Notes: generated by a model from the sequence alone, not told the origin. A stretch of 64,000 nt of DNA from DALYDK01 sp031973215 (GCA_031973215.1 DALYDK010000003.1:1-64000); one strand, 5' to 3'; numbered from the stretch's first letter, positions 1 through 8,031 are shown. A program made the numbers and translations.

Positions 1-77
1 CGGGGATTGGCGCAGTTGGCTAGCGCGCGCGGTTTGGGACCGCGAGGTCGAAGGTTCGAGTCCTTTATCCCCGACCA
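1..77 (+). tRNA. tRNA-Pro (UGG), CCA encoded
   Basis: Cloverleaf with acceptor strands at 1-7 and 67-73, discriminator A74 and encoded CCA at 75-77. The anticodon stem is 28-32/40-44 and the loop TTTGGGA places anticodon TGG at 35-37. A hairpin with a T-rich tail follows at once. Confidence 0.97.
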
Positions 78-84
78 TTTTATA

Positions 85-116
85 CACCCACCAATAAGGT
101 GGGTTTTAAATTTTTT
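85..116 (+). terminator. Terminator after tRNA-Pro
   Basis: Arms CCCACC (87-92) and GGTGGG (98-103) with a five-base loop, followed by a T-rich tract. It sits just after the tRNA-Pro CCA end. Confidence 0.8.
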
Positions 117-172
117 AAGCTTAATACGACTTTGGTATTTTTTATTTATTATTTTCGTGGTAAATTTTCTTT

Positions 173-370
173 ATGGAAGCATTAACATTTTCACAATCAT
201 TATTTGTAATACTACTAGTTATTTGGGCTGTTGCCTGGAAGGGCGTAGCGCTCTGGAAAGCTGCGCGTAATAGCGATAAGGCCTGGTATATAGTATTGCT
301 AGTCTTAAACACAGCAGGCATTCTTGAAATTTTTTATATATTTTTCTTTGCCAACAAAAAAGACAAATAA
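173..370 (+). CDS. Small two-helix membrane protein, DUF5652-like
   Basis: A 65-residue protein with two hydrophobic segments (about residues 6-27 and 39-59) and a lysine-rich C-terminus. The pattern of a first helix ending WKGVALWKAAR and a second containing LVLNTAGILEI resembles DUF5652 proteins of Patescibacteria. That match is from memory and not searched. A TAAATT box lies 6 nt before the ATG and there is no Shine-Dalgarno site, so the message may be leaderless. It is followed by another small membrane protein and a Clp-like ATPase in the same direction. No function is known to me. Confidence 0.8.
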   Translation: MEALTFSQSLFVILLVIWAVAWKGVALWKAARNSDKAWYIVLLVLNTAGILEIFYIFFFANKKDK

Positions 371-407
371 CTTTTTATTAGACCTTAACTGCTGATAGAA
401 TAAGCTT

Positions 408-773
408 ATGGTTTTATTATTGTTTTTCCGCTGGTGGTATACAGCCGGATGGCTTAATGCTTTTGACAGAATTGTGGCAAGAATAAAAAATATATACAAT
501 GATTTTTCTTTGCCTATTTTGTTAAGAACAATCTTTGAACCATGGAAGCAAATTACTAGCTATGCTCCTAAAGATTCATCATTCGATCTTAAGCTTAGAG
601 TTTGGTTCGATAATGTCTTTGCCAGAATAATTGGATTCGTTATTCGTATAACCGTTATTGTATTTTCGGTTGTCATAATGATTTTTGTTGCAATATTTGG
701 GCTTGTTATTGCTCTTATATGGCCAATAGTTCCACTGCTTTTTCCACTTCTAATTATTTTCGGAGTTTCATAA
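408..773 (+). CDS. Small membrane protein upstream of a Clp-like ATPase
   Basis: A 121-residue protein. It has a short hydrophobic N-terminus (about 1-17), a polar middle with the conserved-looking stretch RTIFEPWKQI, and a hydrophobic C-terminal half (about 72-120) that would span the membrane twice. A TAGAAT box at 396-401 stands 6 nt before the start codon, again suggesting a leaderless start. The stop codon is two bases before the start of the Clp-like ATPase, so the two are almost certainly co-transcribed and may act together at the membrane. I do not recognise a named family. Confidence 0.8.
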   Translation: MVLLLFFRWWYTAGWLNAFDRIVARIKNIYNDFSLPILLRTIFEPWKQITSYAPKDSSFDLKLRVWFDNVFARIIGFVIRITVIVFSVVIMIFVAIFGLVIALIWPIVPLLFPLLIIFGVS

Positions 774-775
774 AA

Positions 776-3139
776 ATGCATCAGTACCCAAAAACTATAA
801 GATACGAAAAGGCAAAATATAAAAATGGTATTTCAAGTAAATTGACAGCTTATTTGTACATTATATTTTCGCTTGCAATATCTATACTCGGCATAAGCTT
901 GATTATTAGCGGCGATAACGCAGGATATTTTTGCTTCATTCCTATTTTATTTTTATACATGGTTCATGAATGGTATGAATACGACTTAAAGAAAATAAAA
1001 CCAAACATTAGCTCTGAAAACCCATATGATTTTCTTAAAGATAGTCTTGTAGGCCGTAGTAAAAATATCCCCGATTCAAATGACGAGATGGTTAATTGGT
1101 TGAAAAAAGATACCGGCAGATTGTTTATGCTCAATAGGTTTTTAATTTCTGATGAGATACTGAAGTTGGCAGAAATTTCAGACTATTCTAAAGTTTATGA
1201 GAATGCCAAAAGTTTATTTAAAAATTATCCGCTTAGTTTTGGGGTTGACGGTGCATATTTGTCGGTGGCACTAGTTTTAGGCGCAAATAATAAAGAGAAC
1301 ATCTTAAAGATTATTAATTATTCCGAGGAGGAGCTTAAAAGTGGCCTGGGTTGGTATGCATATTTAATAGGTGCTATAGAATCAATGAGAACTAAGCAAT
1401 CTTCGGGCGGAATGGCCAGAGATTGGGCTACGGGCTATACGCCTCTACTTAATAGGTTTGCGGAAAATATTTCATTTAGTATTCAATATGGCGGAACTAC
1501 GCATAGAGACATTTTTAGTCGAGAGAAGGTTGTTGACCAGTGTCTGTCTGTTTTTTCTAGTAATGGCAGGGCAAACATCGCCCTAGTGGGCCAAACTGGT
1601 TCCGGTAAGCATATATGCGTCCAGGGTTTAGCAGATAGGTTACTTTTTGGAAATGTTCCTGCTGGCTTAAAGTATGCTCAAATATATCAAATTGATGCGG
1701 CTAATTTATTAACCAGTTTTGATCAATCACAAATTGAACAGGCACTGAACCAGATATTATCAGAGGCTTATCATGCTAAAAATATCATAATATTCTTTAA
1801 TAATGGCGGTGCATTATTTGGATGTAATAGCGCATACGATGCCACAAACTTTATGCAACCTATTATTTCAGCGGGCAGAGTAAGAATGATATTTTCGTTT
1901 ACCGATTCTGATTGGCAATACATAAATAGAGAGAAACCAGGTCTTAGCACAGTCTTTAACTACCAAGCCGTTACCCAAACAGAAGAATCTGAAACTATTA
2001 AGATATTAGAAAACGAAGCAATTTTTGTTGAACATCAGTTAAAGTGTCTATTTACTTATGAGTCTTTAAAAGAAATTTACCGACTTGCTCTTAGGTATGG
2101 TCCTGAAGTTGCAATGCCGGCCAAGGCAATTAGTGTGATGGAAAATGCTGGACGAGCTGGAGGCATAATTACTGCAGCCACAGTTCAGTCTGCTATTGAG
2201 CAAACTACCGGTGTTAAGGTCGGCGCTACTTCTAATGATGAAAAAAATAAGTTACTAAGCCTAGAAAGCGAAATTAAGGAAAAAGTCGTAGGACAGAACA
2301 GGGCAGTCACAGAAGTGGTGAATGCCCTGAAGAGAAATAGAAGTGGAGTGTCTAGTTCAAACAAACCTATTGGTACTTTTCTATTCCTAGGACCAACCGG
2401 TGTAGGCAAAACTGAGTTGTCCAAGGCTTTAGCTTCAAGTTATTTTGGCGATAAATCGAATTTTATAAGAATAGATATGAACGAATTTATTACCAAAGAT
2501 AGTGTTAATAAAATACTGGCAATTGGTAACAACAATAGTCCATCATTTTTAGATAAAGTTAAGCAAAAACCTTTTTCAGTTGTACTTCTTGATGAGATTG
2601 AAAAAGCCGATGAATCGATTATTAACATTTTTCTTCAGCTTCTTGACGAAGGGGTAATTATCGATAGTAATAACAGAGAAATATCTTTCAAGGATTGCAT
2701 TGTAATTGCAACAAGTAACGCCGGGGCAGATAAGATAAGACAGGGAATTGACACTGGGGAAAATGTTAAGCCGCAAGATCTGATTAATCTACTTATTTCA
2801 GAAAATAAATTTAAGCCAGAATTTATTAATAGATTCGATGAGACAATTATTTTTGAGCCCCTTAGTCAAGACGACCTAAAAGAGGTTGTCGCGATATTAA
2901 TGAAGCAAATTAATAATGAGTTATCTAATCAGAAAATAACTGTTAATTTATCTGAAGATGCTACTTTGTGGCTAAGTGTAAATGGCTATGATCCGGTCAT
3001 GGGAGCTCGTCCGCTACGTAGATTAATGCAGAAAACTATAGAGTCAATTGTGGCTGATAAAATTTTAAGCAATCAAATAAAAGCTGGCGATACTCTAACA
3101 ATTGACGCTAAGCAGCTCGTAGAATTTGGAGCCTCTTAA
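776..3139 (+). CDS. Membrane-anchored ClpC/ClpB-like AAA+ protein with degenerate first ATPase domain
   Basis: A 787-residue protein when started at the ATG two bases after the upstream stop. A longer reading from 719 would overlap the upstream gene and adds no recognisable sequence. Two transmembrane segments lie near residues 21-43 and 49-65. The first AAA+ module has a Walker A-like GQTGSGKH (about 272-279), with His where Thr/Ser is usual, and at the Walker B position a run FFNNGG instead of the acidic DE pair. The second module is complete: GPTGVGKT (about 539), LLDEIEKA (about 603), arginine finger in INRFDE and sensor-2 GARPLRR. Family knowledge places it with Clp/Hsp100 unfoldases. 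The membrane anchor and one-sided ATPase are unusual. Its partner peptidase is not in this window. Confidence 0.9.
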   Translation: MHQYPKTIRYEKAKYKNGISSKLTAYLYIIFSLAISILGISLIISGDNAGYFCFIPILFLYMVHEWYEYDLKKIKPNISSENPYDFLKDSLVGRSKNIPDSNDEMVNWLKKDTGRLFMLNRFLISDEILKLAEISDYSKVYENAKSLFKNYPLSFGVDGAYLSVALVLGANNKENILKIINYSEEELKSGLGWYAYLIGAIESMRTKQSSGGMARDWATGYTPLLNRFAENISFSIQYGGTTHRDIFSREKVVDQCLSVFSSNGRANIALVGQTGSGKHICVQGLADRLLFGNVPAGLKYAQIYQIDAANLLTSFDQSQIEQALNQILSEAYHAKNIIIFFNNGGALFGCNSAYDATNFMQPIISAGRVRMIFSFTDSDWQYINREKPGLSTVFNYQAVTQTEESETIKILENEAIFVEHQLKCLFTYESLKEIYRLALRYGPEVAMPAKAISVMENAGRAGGIITAATVQSAIEQTTGVKVGATSNDEKNKLLSLESEIKEKVVGQNRAVTEVVNALKRNRSGVSSSNKPIGTFLFLGPTGVGKTELSKALASSYFGDKSNFIRIDMNEFITKDSVNKILAIGNNNSPSFLDKVKQKPFSVVLLDEIEKADESIINIFLQLLDEGVIIDSNNREISFKDCIVIATSNAGADKIRQGIDTGENVKPQDLINLLISENKFKPEFINRFDETIIFEPLSQDDLKEVVAILMKQINNELSNQKITVNLSEDATLWLSVNGYDPVMGARPLRRLMQKTIESIVADKILSNQIKAGDTLTIDAKQLVEFGAS

Positions 3140-4245
3140 CTAGGAATAATTTTATGTAACCACTTGGCTTTTGTTGTTAACAGCCAAATAAATGCAATTG
3201 TCATTATAGTAATAATAAAGTTAATTAATATGTTAGTAGTTTTTGGCAAAAAGCCCGCTACCATAACCACAATTATTGATTGTAAAATATAAACAAATAG
3301 TGAATGTCTGCCAAACGGCAAGAGTAACCATCCAAACAGTTTATAAATTTCTTTCTGGTAACTTGTAAATATAAAAAATAATCCAAGGAAAACAACTCCA
3401 GTTACCAGGAGTCTAGGGGGGTAAAGTTCAATTTTGTCGAAAAACGGATCTAAATACAGCCTAAATTGCAGAAAGTCTTCTTTAGAAACTGGGCTTACAC
3501 TACTTTCAATAAATCTCCAGCCAAAAGTTATGGCTGCGCTAATAGCTGAAAATAGAATAGACAAATATATAACGATTTTTTTAATAGTCCTTCTATTTTT
3601 TATTGTTGACCATTTAATATTTAGATCATGATAGTAGTACCCTGCTATAGCTCCTCCAAAAAATAGCAGCTGCCAGCTAAGGAACATATTTTCCCTGCCA
3701 AGGCCTAAGAACCATATAAATAAACTAGTGCATAAAAGAACTAGCCATTGGCCTCTTCGAAGTAATAATATAGCTAGTGGAGAAAAAGCCAAAAAGACAG
3801 CATATAATACTAAAAAATTAGCCCAACCAAAAACGGCACTTAAATTGATAAATTGCTCCACTGCTCCCAAAAAGTTTTCAGGATTATTTATACTGTCTGT
3901 GCCTGGTGGAAACGGTGTGTAGTCGGCCTTCCAGTAAATTGTTATCGCAAATATTACTGTGCTAGTTACAATTGACCAAATGTAAAGAATAAATGCTCTT
4001 GACCATAATTTTTTTGAAACTCTTATAAGGGGCAGTGAACTGTCTTTGTAACCCCTTATTAAACCTATCATTATTCCACTAATTAAAATGAAGCCCTCAG
4101 CGGCAGATACCCAAAGCCTACCTTGTCCAGTTAACCAATCTAGAATACCCGGCCATCTTTGTAAGTGATCAATAATAATTACTAAAATAAAAAAACCTCT
4201 CAGAAGGTCGAACGAAACTAGTCTTTTGCCGGGAATTTTTTGCAT
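3136..4245 (-). CDS. OpgC-like integral membrane acyltransferase
   Basis: A 369-residue protein of about ten hydrophobic helices. The N-terminus (KRLVSFDLLRGFFILVIIIDHL) has the R-x(n)-D-x-LRG-x(n)-H arrangement seen in OpgC and other multi-pass acyltransferases that modify extracytoplasmic sugars. The next segment, AAEGFILISGIMIGL, also fits OpgC. The substrate cannot be read from the sequence; cell-wall or surface glycan acylation is the likeliest role. The stop codons of this gene and the Clp-like gene overlap tail to tail. Its start region abuts the divergent kinase-like gene. Confidence 0.8.
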   Translation of the reverse strand: MQKIPGKRLVSFDLLRGFFILVIIIDHLQRWPGILDWLTGQGRLWVSAAEGFILISGIMIGLIRGYKDSSLPLIRVSKKLWSRAFILYIWSIVTSTVIFAITIYWKADYTPFPPGTDSINNPENFLGAVEQFINLSAVFGWANFLVLYAVFLAFSPLAILLLRRGQWLVLLCTSLFIWFLGLGRENMFLSWQLLFFGGAIAGYYYHDLNIKWSTIKNRRTIKKIVIYLSILFSAISAAITFGWRFIESSVSPVSKEDFLQFRLYLDPFFDKIELYPPRLLVTGVVFLGLFFIFTSYQKEIYKLFGWLLLPFGRHSLFVYILQSIIVVMVAGFLPKTTNILINFIITIMTIAFIWLLTTKAKWLHKIIPS

Positions 4246-4306
4246 CTATATAGTACCAACCATTATAATAAATAGGTTCTGTAATCAAAAATACAGAAAA
4301 TTATTA

Positions 4307-4975
4307 ATGATAAATCTACTCATAGCATTTCTCGGTATAGGTATTTGTCTAATATTGGGCGAAATTCTTTGGCGTAAGCGTATTTTAAAAGGCGAATACG
4401 CCAGAAAATTTGTTCACATAACATCGGCAACATTTGTGGCATTTTGGCCACTTTTTTTGAGTAATATTGAGATAGCTTTAGTTAGTTTACTATTTATTTT
4501 TGCCCTTGTCTTAACAAAAAAACTAAAGTTGTTTCGTTCGCTTAGGAGTGTTAGAAGGGCAACATATGGAGAAATTTGGTATGCCCTTGGAATAGGCGTT
4601 AGTGCACTTATGTTTAGCGATGCTTCAGTATTTGCGGTTGCCGTTTTAACTATGGCCTTAGCCGATGGTTTTGCGGCAGTTATTGGAGTATCACTTGGCA
4701 AAAAAGCTGGTCAGTTCAAAATTTATGGTCAAAGAAAGAGTTTTTTTGGATCAATGAGCTTCATGGCCATATCGTTTTTTATAAACGCTGTGTACTGGTA
4801 TTTCAATATAGATTTACTGCCAACAGATTTGCAGAACGTAGTTTTTGTAAGTGCTTTATCTTTTGGGGTAGCTTCAATACTAACTTTAGCAGAACTATTA
4901 TCTCCCAAGGGAAGCGATAATATTATTGTGCCAGTTTTGGCCGGAATACTAGTACTTCTACCAGCAAGTTTTTAA
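4307..4975 (+). CDS. Polyprenol/phytol kinase-like (CDP-diglyceride synthetase superfamily) membrane protein
   Basis: A 222-residue multi-pass membrane protein. ARKFVHIT near residue 24, a GEIWYALGIG helix, the acidic ALADGFAAVIG motif and KSFFGS follow the order seen in the SEC59/VTE5-type CTP-dependent dolichol or phytol kinases, relatives of phosphatidate cytidylyltransferases. An earlier in-frame ATG at 4226 lies inside the divergent acyltransferase gene, so I chose 4307. A plausible role is phosphorylating a polyprenol or lipid alcohol for membrane or cell-wall lipid recycling, but the substrate is inference. A strong terminator follows. Confidence 0.75.
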   Translation: MINLLIAFLGIGICLILGEILWRKRILKGEYARKFVHITSATFVAFWPLFLSNIEIALVSLLFIFALVLTKKLKLFRSLRSVRRATYGEIWYALGIGVSALMFSDASVFAVAVLTMALADGFAAVIGVSLGKKAGQFKIYGQRKSFFGSMSFMAISFFINAVYWYFNIDLLPTDLQNVVFVSALSFGVASILTLAELLSPKGSDNIIVPVLAGILVLLPASF

Positions 4976-5007
4976 AAAAGCACCCGTTCTTTTGGGTGCC
5001 TTTTTTA
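4974..5007. terminator. Bidirectional hairpin terminator
   Basis: Arms GCACCC (4980-4985) and GGGTGC (4994-4999) are flanked by an A-run on the left and a T-run on the right, so it could stop transcription from either side: the kinase-like gene on + and the tRNA-like unit on -. Confidence 0.8.
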
Positions 5008-5022
5008 TTTATTATACGCTCA

Positions 5023-5170
5023 TGGGGCGAATGAAGGGAATTGGTCACCTTTGGCGAACCCGTCACAACGACTTTGCAAACAAGTTTGCAAGTGTTGACT
5101 GCCTTGCGACCAGCAGCCTTGCTGGTCTCACCCTCGACCTTAGGCGATTATCAATTTGCTACAATCCCCC
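5023..5170 (-). pseudogene. tRNA-His-like copy with a structured ~87-nt insert in the T-loop
   Basis: Downstream of intact tRNA-His lies a second tRNA-like sequence. A 22-bp block (5022-5043) is identical to 5208-5229, covering the T-stem 3' strand, acceptor 3' strand and CCA. On the 5' side, acceptor and D-arm remnants remain (5140-5170), the anticodon arm is reduced to CCTAAGG, and the T-stem 5' strand GAGGG is kept (5131-5135). Between the two T-stem strands sits the insert (5044-5130). It contains hairpin GACCAGC/GCTGGTC (5108-5127) and a longer hairpin around 5071-5098. It cannot decode codons. It could be a tRNA relic carrying an RNA element, or a stable noncoding RNA. Confidence 0.6.
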
Positions 5171-5198
5171 TAATAAAAAAACAGCCCAATAGGGCCAT
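5171..5198 (-). terminator. Terminator after tRNA-His
   Basis: On the minus strand GCCC-TATT-GGGC is followed by a run of seven T, ten bases after the tRNA-His 3' end. Confidence 0.75.
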
Positions 5199-5208
5199 TT
5201 TATAATTA

Positions 5209-5286
5209 TGGGGCGAATGAAGGGAATTGAACCCTCGACCTCCTGTGCCACAAACAGGCGCTCTAACCAACTGAGCTACATCCGCC
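5209..5286 (-). tRNA. tRNA-His (GUG), CCA encoded
   Basis: Anticodon loop TTGTGGC gives GTG. The extra 5' G typical of histidine tRNA (base 5286) faces C73 (5212), and CCA is encoded at 5209-5211. The T-arm (GAGGG/CCCTT) is intact, unlike in the neighbouring copy. Confidence 0.96.
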
Positions 5287-5353
5287 AAATCTTACCGCCA
5301 GAGTTGAACAGTAAGATTATATCTATAAATACAAATTAAATCTAGACCGACTA

Positions 5354-5782
5354 TTAGTGGTGGTGTTCGGCTTCTGCCTCCATAGCCTCTTCGTAAGTTT
5401 TATGAACTGTGCCTTTAGCGTGTTCTGCCGGTGCATAAATTGAGTAAAGTTTTAAATTTTCTTTACCAGTGTTTATGATGTTGTGCCACTTTCCGGCGGG
5501 AACAAATATCGCAAAATCATCCTCGACATCTTTTTCAAAATTTAAATCATCTTCAGCATCACCCATTAGAACTTTTCCTTGACCTTCTTCTATTCTAAGG
5601 AATTGATCAATGTCGTTATGAACCTCTAGGCCGACTTCACCACCTGGCTTTATGCACATTACCGTCATTTGTAAATTAGTACCAGTCCATTTGGCAACCC
5701 TAAAATCAGAATTCTGTTTTGTTAGCTCTTCTATGTCTACCACAAATGGCTCGCCACCCATGTCTTTATAGTCAAAATCCAT
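5354..5782 (-). CDS. Small cupin-domain protein
   Basis: A 142-residue single-domain cupin. Motif 1 is represented by GGEVGLEVHNDIDQFLRIEEGQG and motif 2 by VPAGKWHNIINTG, so the metal-binding His and Glu positions are largely present. Such stand-alone cupins resemble the C-terminal half of type II mannose-6-phosphate isomerases, but a substrate cannot be assigned. The C-terminus is Glu-rich and ends HHH, which could also bind metal. A clear Shine-Dalgarno site (AAGGAGG) stands seven bases before the ATG, in contrast to the many SD-less starts here. It appears to be monocistronic. Confidence 0.85.
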   Translation of the reverse strand: MDFDYKDMGGEPFVVDIEELTKQNSDFRVAKWTGTNLQMTVMCIKPGGEVGLEVHNDIDQFLRIEEGQGKVLMGDAEDDLNFEKDVEDDFAIFVPAGKWHNIINTGKENLKLYSIYAPAEHAKGTVHKTYEEAMEAEAEHHH

Positions 5783-5890
5783 ATTAATACCTCCTTATTT
5801 TCAGTATTAATTTTACCAATATTTTAGATATATATACATGTATTATTTCAGCGATTAATATAAATTGATATATAATAAAAATAAATTGTT

Positions 5891-6166
5891 ATGGAACAAA
5901 ACGATAGAAATATTGTAGGTCACTACCAATTCAACGGTAGTGTGGTCGACCCTTACTGGAGTGAGCTATCTGGTCTGGTAGTTCCAGTAGATAAAATATT
6001 CGGCAAATTTGCCGTTAAAGATTCAATTACGCTAATGGGCAGTGATGTAATTAAGGCATTAGAAGATTCGGGAAGGCATTGTCAAGAAATTGAGAACTTT
6101 AGAGATGGTTATCTAACTCCACCAAGTGGTGCGGGCCAATATTCGGAAATTCAAGATATAAATTAG
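5891..6166 (+). CDS. Hypothetical protein, 91 residues
   Basis: A short soluble protein with no signal peptide, membrane helix or motif that I recognise. A TATAAT box lies 14 nt before the ATG and there is no good Shine-Dalgarno site. A perfect hairpin terminator follows shortly after the stop, supporting a real single-gene transcript. The central repeat-like pair SGLVVPVDKIFGKFAVKDSITL suggests a small beta fold. No function can be given. Confidence 0.6.
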   Translation: MEQNDRNIVGHYQFNGSVVDPYWSELSGLVVPVDKIFGKFAVKDSITLMGSDVIKALEDSGRHCQEIENFRDGYLTPPSGAGQYSEIQDIN

Positions 6167-6189
6167 CTTATTCAATCCAAAATTTAAAA

Positions 6190-6217
6190 ATACTCAACAA
6201 TATTGTTGAGTATTTTT
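6190..6217 (+). terminator. Terminator after the 91-residue ORF
   Basis: A 24-bp perfect palindrome (6190-6213) with arms ATACTCAACA/TGTTGAGTAT runs into TTTT. Confidence 0.8.
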
Positions 6218-6219
6218 AT

Positions 6220-6296
6220 TGGTACCCCGGGAGGGATTCGAACCCCCGACCTGTGGGATAGAAGCCCATCGCTCTAATCCACTGAGCTACCGGGGC
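6220..6296 (-). tRNA. tRNA-Arg (UCU), CCA encoded
   Basis: Minus-strand cloverleaf with acceptor GCCCCGG paired to CCGGGGT (terminal G-U) and CCA at 6220-6222. Anticodon loop CTTCTAT gives TCT; the outermost anticodon-stem pair is A-C. The D- and T-arms are standard. Confidence 0.94.
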
Positions 6297-6309
6297 GGGT
6301 ACAAAAATT

Positions 6310-6384
6310 TGGTGCGGGTGGCGGGAGTCTAACCCGCGTCGTCTGCTTGGAAGGCAGAAATAATAAACGTTATACCACACCCGC
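6310..6384 (-). tRNA. tRNA-Gly (UCC), CCA encoded
   Basis: Acceptor GCGGGTG pairs with CACCCGC and CCA lies at 6310-6312. The anticodon loop CTTCCAA gives TCC. It is upstream of tRNA-Arg on the same strand, 13 bases apart. Confidence 0.95.
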
Positions 6385-6439
6385 AATGTTAAAGACTAAA
6401 ATATTATAACGTAAATAATACTACTGTCAAAAGAGATAA

Positions 6440-7963
6440 TTAAAGTTCTTGTAGCGTTTTTATGTCAGCTCCAAGCTCTTGCAGTCTTTTTGCTAATGAT
6501 TCGTAACCTCTATTTATTGAGTAGATATTTCTTAATATTGATCTACCATTGGCTCCTAGCATGGCGGCTAAAATTATTGTTGCTGGTCTAAGGGCCGGAG
6601 GACATATGACCTCTGCTGGCTTAAATACTGTTGGTCCATCTACCATTACTCTATGAGGGTCAAGTAGCCTAATGCGAGCCCCGAGCTTGTTAAGCTCCGT
6701 GAAATACAAAGCCCTATCTTCGAATACCCAGTCATGTATCAGCGTTTCACCGTCTGCCAGAGCTGCAATTGGCACAAAAAATGGCAGGTTATCTATGTTG
6801 ATGCCAGGATAAGGCATGGGGTGAATCTTATCTTCAAGTGCGGAAAGTTTTTTCCATTTATGAGTTTTTATGTCTACGAGTTTAGTGAGTTTATTTTCGG
6901 CTAAATACTCACTAGATACAGAAAATCTTAGGCCCATTTTTTCTAGCTTTAGTAACTCTAGCCTAATAAAATCAATTGCGCACCTTTTAATTTCTATCTC
7001 TGAGTTTGTTATGGTTGCTACTGTCAGAAAAAGCATTGCTTCTAGCGGGTCTTCAGCAGGGCTGTAAACAATGCGTTTGTTTATTTTTGATAGTCCAGTA
7101 ACCTTAAGTGTTGGCGTACCTATACCTTCTATTTTTACGCCAAGAGCAACGAGAAAAGCGCATAAATCTTGCACCATATAATTAGATGCAGCAAATCTAA
7201 TTATTGTTTGTTCCGGTATTAACGATGCTGCGATTAATAAGTTTTCAGTAGCAGTGTCGCTGGCCTCGTACATTGTTATTTCTGCCTGATGTACATTGTC
7301 AGAAATAACGTTGTATTGTCCATTAACAGTTTGAATTTTAACCCCTAGTTGTTCAAGTGCAAACTGGTGGGCTGCAATGGTTCTTTTGCCAAGATGGCAG
7401 CCACCGGCGTAAGGTAGGGAGAATTTATTTTTTTTATGAATTAAGGCTCCCATAAACATGATTATACTTCTGGTTTTTTTAGCTGCCTCATCGTCTATAT
7501 TATCTAGATTCAAATTTTGTGGAGTTCGAATTTCAAGATCAGTATCTCTAATCCACTTAACATGAACACCTATGCTTTCTAGTACTTCAAGTAGCCTAAA
7601 AACCTCTTCTATTCTAGGGACATTCTTTAAATATGTAACCCCGTCGTTTAATAGAGATGCAGCCAATATTGATACTGCGGCATTTTTGGAAGTTTTCATA
7701 GTAATTGAGCCCTTTAGCTCTTTGCCGCCGTTAATTTCAAATCCTAGATTTTTGGAAACTTCATTTATAGAAACGATATCTCGACCTAGTACAGCTGAAA
7801 TTCTAGAAATTGTATCAAGGCTTAAGTTTTGCTTTCCTTGTTCCATTCTGTTCACAGCAGACTGGCTGGTTTTTAGACGCTTAGCAAACTCTGCTTGTGT
7901 TAAATTTCTCTCTTGCCTTAATTGTGATATTAACTGACCAATTTTTTGATTCTGAATGTTCAT
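6440..7963 (-). CDS. murA: HTH-MurA fusion: UDP-GlcNAc enolpyruvyl transferase with N-terminal XRE domain
   Basis: A 507-residue protein. Residues 1-65 form a complete XRE-type helix-turn-helix (LTQAEFAKRLKTSQSAVNRMEQG). Residues about 72-507 are an EPSP-synthase/MurA fold catalysing transfer of enolpyruvate from PEP to UDP-GlcNAc, the first committed step of peptidoglycan synthesis. The catalytic loop Cys is present (GGCHLGKR, C189), as are the Lys-Asn pair (K93, N94). Normal MurA is about 420 residues, so the DNA-binding head is an addition that suggests autoregulation or sensing of wall precursors (inference). The start codon follows a TATAAT box by 10 nt. The gene is divergent from glyA. 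Confidence 0.92.
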   Translation of the reverse strand: MNIQNQKIGQLISQLRQERNLTQAEFAKRLKTSQSAVNRMEQGKQNLSLDTISRISAVLGRDIVSINEVSKNLGFEINGGKELKGSITMKTSKNAAVSILAASLLNDGVTYLKNVPRIEEVFRLLEVLESIGVHVKWIRDTDLEIRTPQNLNLDNIDDEAAKKTRSIIMFMGALIHKKNKFSLPYAGGCHLGKRTIAAHQFALEQLGVKIQTVNGQYNVISDNVHQAEITMYEASDTATENLLIAASLIPEQTIIRFAASNYMVQDLCAFLVALGVKIEGIGTPTLKVTGLSKINKRIVYSPAEDPLEAMLFLTVATITNSEIEIKRCAIDFIRLELLKLEKMGLRFSVSSEYLAENKLTKLVDIKTHKWKKLSALEDKIHPMPYPGINIDNLPFFVPIAALADGETLIHDWVFEDRALYFTELNKLGARIRLLDPHRVMVDGPTVFKPAEVICPPALRPATIILAAMLGANGRSILRNIYSINRGYESLAKRLQELGADIKTLQEL

Positions 7964-8018
7964 AATGACCTATATTATATCATATCTGATAACTTTAGCA
8001 ATATACTTATACACAGTT

Positions 8019-8031
8019 TATAATGAAAATA
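8019..8031 (+). promoter_or_regulatory. glyA -10 box, probable leaderless start
   Basis: TATAAT at 8019-8024 leaves six bases before the glyA ATG at 8031, so transcription would begin at or next to the start codon. No Shine-Dalgarno site is present. Confidence 0.55.

Noticed and set aside
719..775. Upstream ATG extending the Clp-like gene by 19 residues
   Set aside because: It overlaps the preceding gene out of frame and adds Ser/Asn-rich sequence with no family support; the ATG at 776 is two bases after the upstream stop.
5044..5130. Insert as an integron attC site or group I intron
   Set aside because: The paired GTTRRRY/RYYYAAC core is not kept in both copies, and ~85 nt is too short for a group I intron with no recognisable core.
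4992..5192. 66-residue + strand frame across the tRNA-His-like region
   Set aside because: It runs antisense through the tRNA relic and its structured insert; no ribosome-binding site or protein-like composition.
5022..5229. Interpretation of the tRNA 3'-end repeats as simple integration (att) sites
   Set aside because: The enclosed DNA is under 200 bp with no integrase, and both strands of the T-stem are kept around a folded insert. It remains an alternative but explains the data less well.
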